From contig NZ_PVTK01000006.1 of the NCBI RefSeq assembly GCF_003002925.1, positions 124,001 through 188,000 on the forward strand: a stretch of DNA of 64,000 nucleotides. The letters run 5' to 3'. The DNA is from Vreelandella songnenensis. Lineage in GTDB: Bacteria; Pseudomonadota; Gammaproteobacteria; Pseudomonadales; Halomonadaceae. Positions 44,691 to 52,125 of this stretch are shown here, piece after piece (position 1 is the first letter of the stretch; each line of letters starts with the position of its first letter). A model generated the notes under the pieces. That model ran no database searches, was not told where the DNA came from, and was given only the letters and a program-made list of their open reading frames with translations. Made by a program: the position numbers and the translations under genes.

Positions 44691-44765
44691 ATGCGTAATA
44701 TCATCTATATCGTAGGTCTGATCGTCGTTGTACTGTTCATTCTCTCAATGCTCGGCCTGCGTTAA
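44691..44765 (+). CDS. 24-residue single-pass membrane protein
   Basis: ATG at 44691 with AAGGAG 7 nt upstream; TAA at 44763. The product begins MRNIIYIVGLIVVVLFILSM and ends LGLR: one helix of about 19 hydrophobic residues between short basic ends. It has its own strong terminator 10 nt after the stop. Good ribosome site, terminator and regular composition argue for a real small protein. Similar short frames occur in related genomes as far as I recall. Function unknown. Confidence 0.7.
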   Translation: MRNIIYIVGLIVVVLFILSMLGLR

Positions 44766-44775
44766 TCACGCTAAC

Positions 44776-44809
44776 AAAAAGCCCACAGGCCATGCCTGTG
44801 GGCTTTTTT
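44776..44809 (+). terminator. Strong intrinsic terminator of the small membrane-protein gene
   Basis: A 15-bp stem AAAAAGCCCACAGGC (44776-44790) with its exact complement (44794-44808), CAT loop, and six T. Symmetrical, so it could also stop the convergent gene at 44841. Confidence 0.9.
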
Positions 44810-44840
44810 GTGGGTGCAATTCTCAATCATGGCGTACACG

Positions 44841-45164
44841 TCAAGCGCAGTCGGCCGCGCCCTGGCCGAACATGTCGAACATCAGCTCCCGCCCCATCGC
44901 CGTCAGCACAAAGCGCCCATAGGCGTTGAAAGTAGCCGCGTCACTTGCTTCTAGAATCCTCTGGTACGCTACCCATTCAGGTACGTTGACGCACAGGGTA
45001 TTCAGCTCAGCTTTACTCAGGCCGCGCTGGGTCAGGGTAATGCTTTCAAGCACGTGCCCGTTATCATAAAGCACTTCTGCCATCCAGGAGAGGCAATGGC
45101 GAAGGCTACGCTGGGCATTAACGGCGGGCGTTTGACTAAAATCGTAAGCGTACTGAGCGAACAT
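44841..45164 (-). CDS. Hypothetical protein, 107 residues
   Basis: Soluble, cysteine-containing protein (MFAQYAYDFSQTPAVNAQRS start; ILEASDAATFNAYGRFVLTA region) with no recognised domain, signal or membrane segment. It converges on the terminator at 44776. Moderate GC and regular codon use support it as real, but no family could be named. Confidence 0.5.
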   Translation of the reverse strand: MFAQYAYDFSQTPAVNAQRSLRHCLSWMAEVLYDNGHVLESITLTQRGLSKAELNTLCVNVPEWVAYQRILEASDAATFNAYGRFVLTAMGRELMFDMFGQGAADCA

Positions 45165-45901
45165 GGTGCAGGGTCCTGCAAGCGGCGCGAGCGGATGTGC
45201 TGACGGTATCTTAAGGCAGGATTGGTGTTAGACCAAGGTATATATTAACATCGGGCATTATTTATGATTTGAAAATTTAACATTTTGTAAAGTGCTGATG
45301 AAAATCTTCTACAGAAGCTTATTGTTCATAAAATTGAAGTAAAAGACATTTACTACGTAGATAGATAACAAATATTAATATTAAAAAGGCTGTTCGTAAT
45401 ATTCAAACAGTCGTTTGCTGAGTTGGTGTTTCAATGACGTTTACAAACGTGTCGATATAGCGATAAGGATAAGTAAAGGATTTTTTTATATTTACATAAG
45501 GTGAGTGAATCGTGAGGATAAAAGATAGCTAGCTAATAGAGCAGTTTTATCTTGGATTTACATTGCATAAAATAACAATCTGATACATAAAAATGATTAA
45601 TAATACTGAAATTAGGGTAAAAGTTGCCGAGGCTATAAGTAGAGAGACAAGCACCGAATATGGCTTGCTAGCAGCCATGACACCTTTTGTTTCTCATGGT
45701 CGGCTGCAAGAGGCATTGACTCGGCTGCAGAACGGAACGTCTTGATGATAATGCTTCTTTTTGAACGCCTTGCCATCTAGCCGGAAAGGGCTGGCGCTAG
45801 TGCCATAGCCAGCAGTGATGCGAAACCAAGGTAGTATGAGATCAAGCTAGAGCGCGTGGCAACTGTGATTGGCTTGGTAACAAAGAGGCTTGGGGCTATA
45901 G
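45165..45901. other. AT-rich non-coding stretch before the flagellar genes
   Basis: About 740 bp, much lower in GC than its neighbours (45230-45600 especially). Apart from a doubtful 50-codon frame (45593-45745) no gene is seen. Together with the fliD fragment that follows, it looks like decayed or inserted DNA. Confidence 0.5.
45593..45745 (+). CDS. Doubtful small ORF, 50 residues
   Basis: Begins MINNTEIRVKVAEAISRETS and ends LQNGTS at TGA 45743. Predicted mostly helical. No ribosome-binding site is visible and no family recognised; it may be a remnant or a chance frame in AT-rich DNA. Confidence 0.2.
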   Translation: MINNTEIRVKVAEAISRETSTEYGLLAAMTPFVSHGRLQEALTRLQNGTS

Positions 45902-46075
45902 ATGGGGTCATCTTTGAAGGAGCGTTTTGCAATGACTGAAAATCGTATAGAGCAAACAGTTGAGTGCTATCACACGCAGTTTGCAGCGATAGAAAATCTG
46001 GTGGCTCAAATGAAACAAACAAGTGCCTATTTAACCCAGCAGTTTGCCGCGCTCGGGCAGGCCAGCCAGCGCTAA
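45902..46075 (+). pseudogene. fliD C-terminal remnant (second copy, truncated)
   Basis: 57 codons from an ATG at 45902 (or 47 from 45932, which has GAAGGAG upstream). The product aligns without gaps to the last 60 residues of the intact FliD at 46146: ECYHTQFAAIENLVAQMKQT-type coiled coil followed by SAYLTQQFAAL against RYRKQFAVLDGMIAQ and SSYLGQQFDLM. Stops TAG and TAA lie just upstream in frame, and no earlier FliD sequence is seen. Its stop codon overlaps the sigma-28 promoter of fliD. Likely debris of a former fliD; a short functional peptide is less likely. Confidence 0.65.
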
Positions 46076-46099
46076 AGTTTTTCTCCAGGCAGTCGATAA
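46073..46099 (+). promoter_or_regulatory. Sigma-28 promoter of fliD
   Basis: TAAA (46073-46076) followed by GTTT, 15 bases between TAAA and GTCGATAA (46092-46099); consensus is TAAA-N15-GCCGATAA. One mismatch in the -10 block. 46 nt before the fliD ATG. Confidence 0.8.
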
Positions 46100-46145
46100 A
46101 GTCTTTAACTGCGTTTCTCTACTATTTTATAAGGGGCTGAACCTC

Positions 46146-47495
46146 ATGGCATCGATTTCTGCACTAGGTGTAGGTTCTGGGTTGGATCTATCTGGTTTGG
46201 TGGATCAGCTCAAAGCAGCCGAACGCCAAAAGCTCGTTCCCATCCTTGAGCAACAAAGCGCTCAAAAAACCAAGATATCTGCTTATGGCCGCCTTCAATC
46301 GGCAATGGACAGGGTACAAACGGCTGTCGTCAAACTAAATGACCTTGCCACTTTCAAACAGCAAAAAAGTACGGTGACGGGAGAAGGGGTACTGGCGGCG
46401 GCGAGCGAAAAGGCCAATCCAGGCCGTTATGAAGTGACGGTTACCCAACTGGCCCGGGGAGGCAGCGCTGCTTCCAATAGCGTGGCGCTGGATCAGGAAC
46501 TCACAGCCGCTGATACGAAGTTGACGCTTAATTTTGGTGCTGACGGTACTCAAAAAAGCCATGAGGTCAGTATCAAGGCAGGCAGTACGCTGGCTGATGT
46601 TCGTGATCAGATCAATGCGGATAAAGAATCTGGCGTTACGGCTTCTCTCATCAATGATGGCTCGGGGTATCGCCTCGCGTTGAGCTCCAAGGAAACGGGC
46701 AAAGACGCTTCGCTGACGGGCTTCTCGGGACTGACATCTTTATCAATGGACCCAGCTACGCTACGTGCAGGCCAGGATGCTGAGTTGAACGTCAATGGTA
46801 TTGCGATTACGAGCAAAACCAACCGGGTGGAAGAGGCTATTCAGGGAGTAACGCTCAACCTGACCGCCGTCTCTCAGAGCCCCTCTACCCTGGTGATCGA
46901 GCGCGATGATAACTCCCTGAAGGAGGCGATCAATGCGTTTGTAAGTAACTACAATGAGATGAAATCCACCGTTGGACGTATGACCCAATTTAACGGTGCA
47001 GGTGAGACGTCTGGAGAGCTGGTAGGGGATCGTACCGTTCGTACCATCGAAAATCGCCTTCGTCAGGATATAACGGGCAATTTTGGAACGGGCGATATAA
47101 CGCGACTTTCTCAAATGGGCATCGATATCGATAAGCAAGGCCGTCTCAAGGTCGATGAGGCCAAGCTGGATGAGGCAATCGCCAACAACTCCGAGGGCTT
47201 AGCTGCCTTTTTCGCGGGCGACACGAAAGAAGGCGGTTTGGCAGGGCGCATGAGCGCTACCTTGAAAGAAATAACCGCGGATGAAGGCATCATCAAGAGC
47301 TCCATTGGTAGTGCTGAGTTGCGGATAGATAGTCTGGATCAGCGCAAGCTACGTATGGAGGCCAGTATTGAGCGAAGCACTGAGCGTTACCGTAAGCAGT
47401 TTGCAGTGCTAGACGGCATGATTGCCCAGATGAATTCCATGAGTAGTTACCTGGGTCAGCAGTTCGATCTGATGAGCAACATGCAGAAGAAATAG
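46146..47495 (+). CDS. fliD: Flagellar filament cap protein FliD (HAP2)
   Basis: 449 residues from the ATG at 46146 (AAGGGG upstream), giving the standard FliD start (ASISALGVGSGLDLSGLVDQ). Conserved N-terminal domain (1-100), variable middle domain, FliD C-terminal domain from about 220 (NAFVSNYNEMKSTVGRM) and a terminal coiled coil (390-449). Caps the filament and folds flagellin monomers exported through it. Expressed from its own sigma-28 promoter and located just before four flagellin genes. fliS, flaG and the basal-body genes are not in the window. Confidence 0.95.
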   Translation: MASISALGVGSGLDLSGLVDQLKAAERQKLVPILEQQSAQKTKISAYGRLQSAMDRVQTAVVKLNDLATFKQQKSTVTGEGVLAAASEKANPGRYEVTVTQLARGGSAASNSVALDQELTAADTKLTLNFGADGTQKSHEVSIKAGSTLADVRDQINADKESGVTASLINDGSGYRLALSSKETGKDASLTGFSGLTSLSMDPATLRAGQDAELNVNGIAITSKTNRVEEAIQGVTLNLTAVSQSPSTLVIERDDNSLKEAINAFVSNYNEMKSTVGRMTQFNGAGETSGELVGDRTVRTIENRLRQDITGNFGTGDITRLSQMGIDIDKQGRLKVDEAKLDEAIANNSEGLAAFFAGDTKEGGLAGRMSATLKEITADEGIIKSSIGSAELRIDSLDQRKLRMEASIERSTERYRKQFAVLDGMIAQMNSMSSYLGQQFDLMSNMQKK

Positions 47496-47538
47496 CCTGC
47501 TTCGTTGCAGTTGGTTACATAAAAGTGCGGGTTTTTAT

Positions 47539-47565
47539 TAAAGAATTGGCGAGAGGGGCCGTTAT
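47539..47565 (+). promoter_or_regulatory. Sigma-28 promoter of flagellin gene 1
   Basis: TAAA (47539-47542), 15 bases, GCCGTTAT (47558-47565). The -10 block is the left arm of an exact 8-bp inverted repeat whose right arm (ATAACGGC) ends at 47578. Confidence 0.85.
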
Positions 47566-47634
47566 TTAGAATAACGGCGATGAACGCATCGCATAGCCGG
47601 CCCCTAGGCCAGACAAATTTCCAGGAGCACTTCC

Positions 47635-48525
47635 ATGTCTGTAATCAACACCAACATCACCTCCATGATTGGTCAGAACAACCTGCGCTCCTCGCAGAGC
47701 ATGCTGGCCCAGGCACAAGAGCGCCTTTCTTCTGGTCTGCGTATCAACAGCGCTTCTGACGATGCGGCCGGCCAAGCCATCGCCAACAAGATGACTGCTC
47801 AGATCAAGGGCATGGATCAGGCTAGCCGTAACGCCAGCGACGGTATCTCTCTGGTTCAGACCATGGAAGGTGGTCTTGATCAGGTCAACGATAACCTTCA
47901 GCGTATTCGTGAGCTTGCGGTGCAGGGCGCCAACGACACGAACACTGCCGATGATCGCGCCGCCATCACTACCGAGATCAACGAGCGTCTGGCAGAAATC
48001 GACCGCGTTGCGGGTAGCAACAACTTCAACGGCACTAACCTGCTGAACGTAGCCAGTGGCGCTGGTGCAGCACTGAATATTCAGGTCGGTTCCAACACTA
48101 CCGATCAGGACGTTATTACGGTTCAACGAATCGACGCAACCGTAAGTGGCCTGGGTCTGGAAACGGCAGCATCTGGTGCTGCTGCTGCAGCAGTAGCAGG
48201 GGGCACGTTCAACGTTGCTGATGCTTCTGGCGGCGCAACTCACGCTGAGTTCCAGACACTCATTAATGCAGTAGATACCGCTACCAAGTCACTCGACACC
48301 AACCGTGCCACCTTGGGTGCTACGCTCAACCGTTTCGACTCGGTTATCGACAACCTGGCGACCACGACGACTAACCTTTCTGAAGCGCGTTCGCGTATCG
48401 AAGATGCTGACTACGCAGTGGAAGTGTCCAACATGACGCGTGCCAACATTCTTCAGCAGGCCGGTACGTCCATGCTGGCCCAGGCCAACCAGACCCCGCA
48501 GTCTGTGCTGTCTCTGTTGGGCTAA
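47635..48525 (+). CDS. fliC: Flagellin 1
   Basis: 296 residues; CAGGAGC upstream of the ATG. N-terminal D0/D1 helices (SVINTNITSMIGQNNLRSSQ onward, residues 1-140) and C-terminal D1/D0 (LDTNRATLGATLNRFDSVID to LLG) are nearly identical in all four copies. The short central segment (about 140-215) is unique, with the run GAAAAAVAGGTFNVADASGG. No large D2/D3 domain. No signal peptide, as expected for export by the flagellar apparatus. Each copy has its own sigma-28 promoter and terminator, so the copies can be expressed separately. Confidence 0.95.
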   Translation: MSVINTNITSMIGQNNLRSSQSMLAQAQERLSSGLRINSASDDAAGQAIANKMTAQIKGMDQASRNASDGISLVQTMEGGLDQVNDNLQRIRELAVQGANDTNTADDRAAITTEINERLAEIDRVAGSNNFNGTNLLNVASGAGAALNIQVGSNTTDQDVITVQRIDATVSGLGLETAASGAAAAAVAGGTFNVADASGGATHAEFQTLINAVDTATKSLDTNRATLGATLNRFDSVIDNLATTTTNLSEARSRIEDADYAVEVSNMTRANILQQAGTSMLAQANQTPQSVLSLLG

Positions 48526-48560
48526 TAGCCTAGGCGGTTATGTTGCTTGGATGAATCCAA

Positions 48561-48587
48561 AAACGGGGCCAGTAGGCCCCGTTTTTT
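48561..48587 (+). terminator. Terminator of flagellin gene 1
   Basis: AACGGGGCC (48562-48570), AGTA loop, GGCCCCGTT, six T. Same stem as after the other three flagellin genes. Confidence 0.92.
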
Positions 48588-48699
48588 GTTTGGGACTGTC
48601 ATTCTTAAAGCATCGAGCACCTGCAGCGGGGGGCATCAGAATTCACCGGCGCGGTGAGCCGCTCATGCAGGGCAAGCGATAAAAAAAGCAGGTATTTTT

Positions 48700-48726
48700 T
48701 AAAGTAATTGCCGCTGCTGCCGTTAA
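48700..48726 (+). promoter_or_regulatory. Sigma-28 promoter of flagellin gene 2
   Basis: TAAA (48700-48703), 15 bases, GCCGTTAA (48719-48726), with a GCCGTT/AACGGC dyad across 48719-48739. Confidence 0.87.
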
Positions 48727-48795
48727 TTATAACAACGGCGATGCAAGCGCCGCTGAACAGGCCGCTAGGCCAGTTAAATTCTGAGGAGCACTTAC

Positions 48796-49647
48796 ATGTC
48801 TGTCATCAACACTAACATCACTTCCATGATTGGCCAGAATAACCTGCGCTCTTCACAAAGCATGCTGGCTCAGGCACAAGAGCGTCTATCTTCCGGCCTG
48901 CGTATCAACAGCGCTTCTGACGACGCTGCTGGTCAAGCCATCGCCAACAAGATGACTGCACAGATCAAGGGTATGGACCAGGCGAGCCGTAACGCCAGCG
49001 ACGGTATCTCCCTGGTTCAAACCATGGAAGGCGGTCTTGATCAGATCAACGACAACCTGCAACGTATTCGTGAGCTAGCGGTACAGGGCGCTAACGACAC
49101 TAATACTGCAGATGACCGTGCCGCCATTACTACCGAGATCAACGAGCGTATCGCTGAAATCGATCGTGTCGCGGGTAGCAATAACTTCAACGGCACTAAA
49201 CTGCTGGCCAGTGGCGCTTCTACAGCACTCAACATTCAGGTGGGTTCTAATACTTCCGATAACGACGTTATTACTGTTAATACAATCAACGCGTCTACCT
49301 CGGGTCTGGGTATTAGCGGTTCAGCAGCAGCGTTGTCTGGCAACTCTGGTGCTGACGCAACACACGCTAACTTCCGTACGCTGATTGATGATGTTGATGC
49401 CGCTGTCAAAACACTGGATGAGAACCGTGCCACTCTGGGTGCTACGCTTAACCGTTTTGACTCGGTAATCGATAACCTGGCAACAACGACCACCAATCTT
49501 TCTGAAGCGCGTTCGCGCATCGAAGATGCTGACTACGCGGTGGAAGTATCCAACATGACCCGTGCCAATATTCTTCAGCAGGCGGGTACTTCGATGCTGG
49601 CACAGGCTAACCAGACACCTCAGTCTGTGCTGTCTCTGCTGGGCTAA
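48796..49647 (+). CDS. Flagellin 2
   Basis: 283 residues, the shortest copy; GAGGAGC precedes the ATG. Identical to flagellin 1 through most of residues 1-130 except conservative changes (Ile for Val in DQINDNLQ). Its unique central part (about 138-205: SGLGISGSAAALSGNSGADA) is Ser/Gly/Ala rich and offers possible O-glycosylation sites. The leader from the promoter to the start codon is almost identical to that of flagellin 3, pointing to recent duplication or gene conversion. Confidence 0.94.
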   Translation: MSVINTNITSMIGQNNLRSSQSMLAQAQERLSSGLRINSASDDAAGQAIANKMTAQIKGMDQASRNASDGISLVQTMEGGLDQINDNLQRIRELAVQGANDTNTADDRAAITTEINERIAEIDRVAGSNNFNGTKLLASGASTALNIQVGSNTSDNDVITVNTINASTSGLGISGSAAALSGNSGADATHANFRTLIDDVDAAVKTLDENRATLGATLNRFDSVIDNLATTTTNLSEARSRIEDADYAVEVSNMTRANILQQAGTSMLAQANQTPQSVLSLLG

Positions 49648-49682
49648 TAACCTAGACAAACGTTTCGCGAATGACCGTAACG

Positions 49683-49707
49683 ACGGGGCCAGCAGGCCCC
49701 GTTTTTT
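49683..49707 (+). terminator. Terminator of flagellin gene 2
   Basis: ACGGGGCC, AGCA loop, GGCCCCGT, then six T. Confidence 0.92.
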
Positions 49708-49822
49708 ATATACCGCTCTTTTATAAGTAACAGGTAGCCTGTATCGACAGCAAAAGCATTTGGTACAGATAAGAAGCCAGCAGCATGGTTACCTTTTCTT
49801 ACACAAAAATAGGCTTATTTTC

Positions 49823-49849
49823 TAAAGAAAGGGGCGCTGCTGCCGTTAA
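49823..49849 (+). promoter_or_regulatory. Sigma-28 promoter of flagellin gene 3
   Basis: TAAA (49823-49826), 15 bases, GCCGTTAA (49842-49849), with the GCCGTT/AACGGC dyad across 49842-49862. Confidence 0.87.
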
Positions 49850-49918
49850 TTATAACAACGGCGATGCAAGCGCCGCTGAGCAGGCCGCTAGGCCAGTTAA
49901 ATTCTGAGGAGCATTTAC

Positions 49919-50782
49919 ATGTCTGTAATCAACACTAACATCACTTCCATGATCGGCCAGAACAACCTGCGCTCTTCACAAAGCATGCTGGCACAGGCGC
50001 AAGAGCGTCTCTCTTCCGGCCTGCGTATCAACAGCGCTTCTGATGATGCTGCCGGCCAGGCCATCGCCAACAAGATGACTGCCCAGATCAAGGGTATGGA
50101 CCAGGCTAGCCGTAACGCCAGCGACGGTATCTCTCTGGTTCAGACCATGGAAGGCGGTCTTGACCAAGTTAACGACAACCTTCAGCGTATTCGTGAGCTG
50201 GCGGTACAGGGTGCCAACGACACGAACACTGCCGATGACCGTGCAGCCATCGAAACCGAAATCAACGAGCGTCTGGCAGAAATTGACCGCGTTGCGGGCA
50301 GCAACAACTTCAACGGTACTAACCTGTTGAACGTTGCTAGCGGTGCTACTACTGCGCTGAATATTCAGGTTGGTGCCAATACTGATTCTGAAGACGTTAT
50401 TACTGTTAACCGCATCAATGCGACTGTGAGTGGTCTTGGCCTGTCTGGCGGCGGCATGTCCGGCTCCACATTTACCGCTGGCCCGGCGAGTGGTGCGCAT
50501 AGCAACTTCCAGAGCCTGATCGACTCTGTTGATGCTGCCGTAAAATCTCTGGACACCAACCGTGCCACCCTGGGTGCTACGCTGAACCGTTTCGATTCTG
50601 TCATCGATAACCTGGCAACCACGACCACTAACCTTTCTGAAGCGCGTTCGCGCATCGAAGATGCTGACTACGCAGTGGAAGTATCGAACATGACGCGTGC
50701 CAACATTCTTCAGCAGGCGGGTACCTCCATGCTCGCACAGGCCAACCAGACGCCTCAGTCTGTACTGTCTCTGCTGGGCTAA
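49919..50782 (+). CDS. Flagellin 3
   Basis: 287 residues; GAGGAGC precedes the ATG. Shares D0/D1 ends with the other copies. Unique middle (about 140-207: SGLGLSGGGMSGSTFTAGPA) is Gly/Ser/Thr rich. Residue changes in the ends are few (AAIETEINERLAEID). Independent promoter and terminator. Confidence 0.94.
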   Translation: MSVINTNITSMIGQNNLRSSQSMLAQAQERLSSGLRINSASDDAAGQAIANKMTAQIKGMDQASRNASDGISLVQTMEGGLDQVNDNLQRIRELAVQGANDTNTADDRAAIETEINERLAEIDRVAGSNNFNGTNLLNVASGATTALNIQVGANTDSEDVITVNRINATVSGLGLSGGGMSGSTFTAGPASGAHSNFQSLIDSVDAAVKSLDTNRATLGATLNRFDSVIDNLATTTTNLSEARSRIEDADYAVEVSNMTRANILQQAGTSMLAQANQTPQSVLSLLG

Positions 50783-50822
50783 TACTCCAGTAGGCAGTAA
50801 TGTTTCGCTAATGAAGCTAATG

Positions 50823-50846
50823 ACGGGGCCTTTTAGGCCCCGTTTT
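50823..50846 (+). terminator. Terminator of flagellin gene 3
   Basis: ACGGGGCCT (50823-50831), TTT loop, AGGCCCCGT, four T. Shorter T-tract than in the other copies. Confidence 0.88.
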
Positions 50847-50891
50847 ACGTTTTAAATTGATATTTTTTACATGAAAAACTGGACAAATAGC

Positions 50892-50918
50892 TAAAGAATC
50901 GGGACTAACGGCCGTTAA
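50892..50918 (+). promoter_or_regulatory. Sigma-28 promoter of flagellin gene 4
   Basis: TAAA (50892-50895), 15 bases, GCCGTTAA (50911-50918), with a 7-bp GCCGTTA/TAACGGC dyad across 50911-50931. Confidence 0.87.
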
Positions 50919-50986
50919 TTATAATAACGGCGATAAAAGCGCCGCTGAGTCGGCCACAAGGCCCATTGAATCTTTGGAGCTCTATC

Positions 50987-51880
50987 ATGTCCGTTATCAA
51001 TACCAATATTACCTCCATGATCGGCCAGAATAACCTGAGCAAGTCTCAGGGCATGCTGGCTCAGGCTCAGGAGCGTCTCTCCTCCGGTTTGCGCATTAAC
51101 AGCGCCAAGGACGACGCCGCGGGGCAAGCCATCGCTAACAAGATGACTGCCCAGATCAAGGGTATGGATCAAGCGAGCCGTAACGCCAGTGATGGTATTT
51201 CTCTGGTGCAGACCATGGAAGGCGGTCTTGATCAGATCAACGACAACCTGCAGCGTATCCGTGAGCTGGCGGTACAGGGCGCTAACGATACCAACACCGC
51301 TGATGACCGCGCAGCCATCAAGACTGAAATTAATGAGCGTCTGGCAGAAATTGATCGTGTCGCTGGTAGTAACAACTTCAACGGCACTAGTCTGCTGAAC
51401 GTAGACAGCGGCAGTACTACCGGCGCGCTGAAAATCCAGGTGGGTGCCAACACCGATAGTGAAGATGTCATCAGCGTTTCACGGATTAATGCAACTACTA
51501 GCGGTCTGGGCCTCGTAACCGGTTCCAGTGGTGCTCTCACCGCCGCTTCCGGCGCGACCACCTTGACCGGCACGGGGGCTTCTGGCGCGGTAACGCACAG
51601 CGATTTCCAGAACCTCATTGATGCGGTCGATGCTTCTACCAAAACACTTGATACCAATCGCGCAACGTTGGGTGCTACGCTTAACCGTTTCGATTCCGTG
51701 ATTGATAACCTGGCGACAACGAAAACCAATCTTTCCGAAGCACGCTCGCGCATTGAAGATGCCGATTACGCAGTGGAAGTGTCTAACATGACCCGTGCCA
51801 ACATTCTTCAGCAGGCGGGTACTTCCATGTTGGCACAGGCCAACCAGACGCCACAGTCTGTGCTGTCGCTGCTGGGTTAA
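50987..51880 (+). CDS. Flagellin 4
   Basis: 297 residues from the ATG at 50987 (TTGGAGC upstream); a longer frame from 50966 would cover the leader. The most divergent copy at the ends: NNLSKSQGML for NNLRSSQSML, SAKDDAAG for SASDDAAG, and TTKTNLSEARS for TTTTNLSEARS. The longest middle (about 140-220: SSGALTAASGATTLTGTGAS) is Ser/Thr rich. It lies nearest the glycosyltransferase gene. Confidence 0.94.
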   Translation: MSVINTNITSMIGQNNLSKSQGMLAQAQERLSSGLRINSAKDDAAGQAIANKMTAQIKGMDQASRNASDGISLVQTMEGGLDQINDNLQRIRELAVQGANDTNTADDRAAIKTEINERLAEIDRVAGSNNFNGTSLLNVDSGSTTGALKIQVGANTDSEDVISVSRINATTSGLGLVTGSSGALTAASGATTLTGTGASGAVTHSDFQNLIDAVDASTKTLDTNRATLGATLNRFDSVIDNLATTKTNLSEARSRIEDADYAVEVSNMTRANILQQAGTSMLAQANQTPQSVLSLLG

Positions 51881-51910
51881 TACCCTGACAGTAGTATTTA
51901 AAATATAACG

Positions 51911-51936
51911 ACGGGGCCAATAGGCCCCGTTTTTTT
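51911..51936 (+). terminator. Terminator of flagellin gene 4
   Basis: ACGGGGCC (51911-51918), AATA loop, GGCCCCGT (51923-51930), T-tract to 51936. Confidence 0.92.
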
Positions 51937-52125
51937 GTATTTGTACCTGCTTGGCCCTGGGTAGCTCACCTTAGTTATTTGATAACTAGATAAAATAATT
52001 GGCGTAGGCAGTGAATGGCATGATCGAGAGAATATCTACTTAAATACTGCTGCATTCACGCCTTTGCACAGAGCACTAGCATAGTAGGATAGGTAAATTA
52101 CCCTCTATCCGTGTGAGCCCGCTTC

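Noticed and set aside
45777..46022. 81-codon minus-strand frame before fliD
   Set aside because: The plus strand here encodes the fliD C-terminal remnant, supported by gap-free alignment; the minus frame resembles nothing.
48561..51936. Regularly spaced repeats suggestive of a repeat array
   Set aside because: They are the four flagellin terminators (ACGGGGCC stems) and promoter leaders, not a CRISPR or tandem repeat array.
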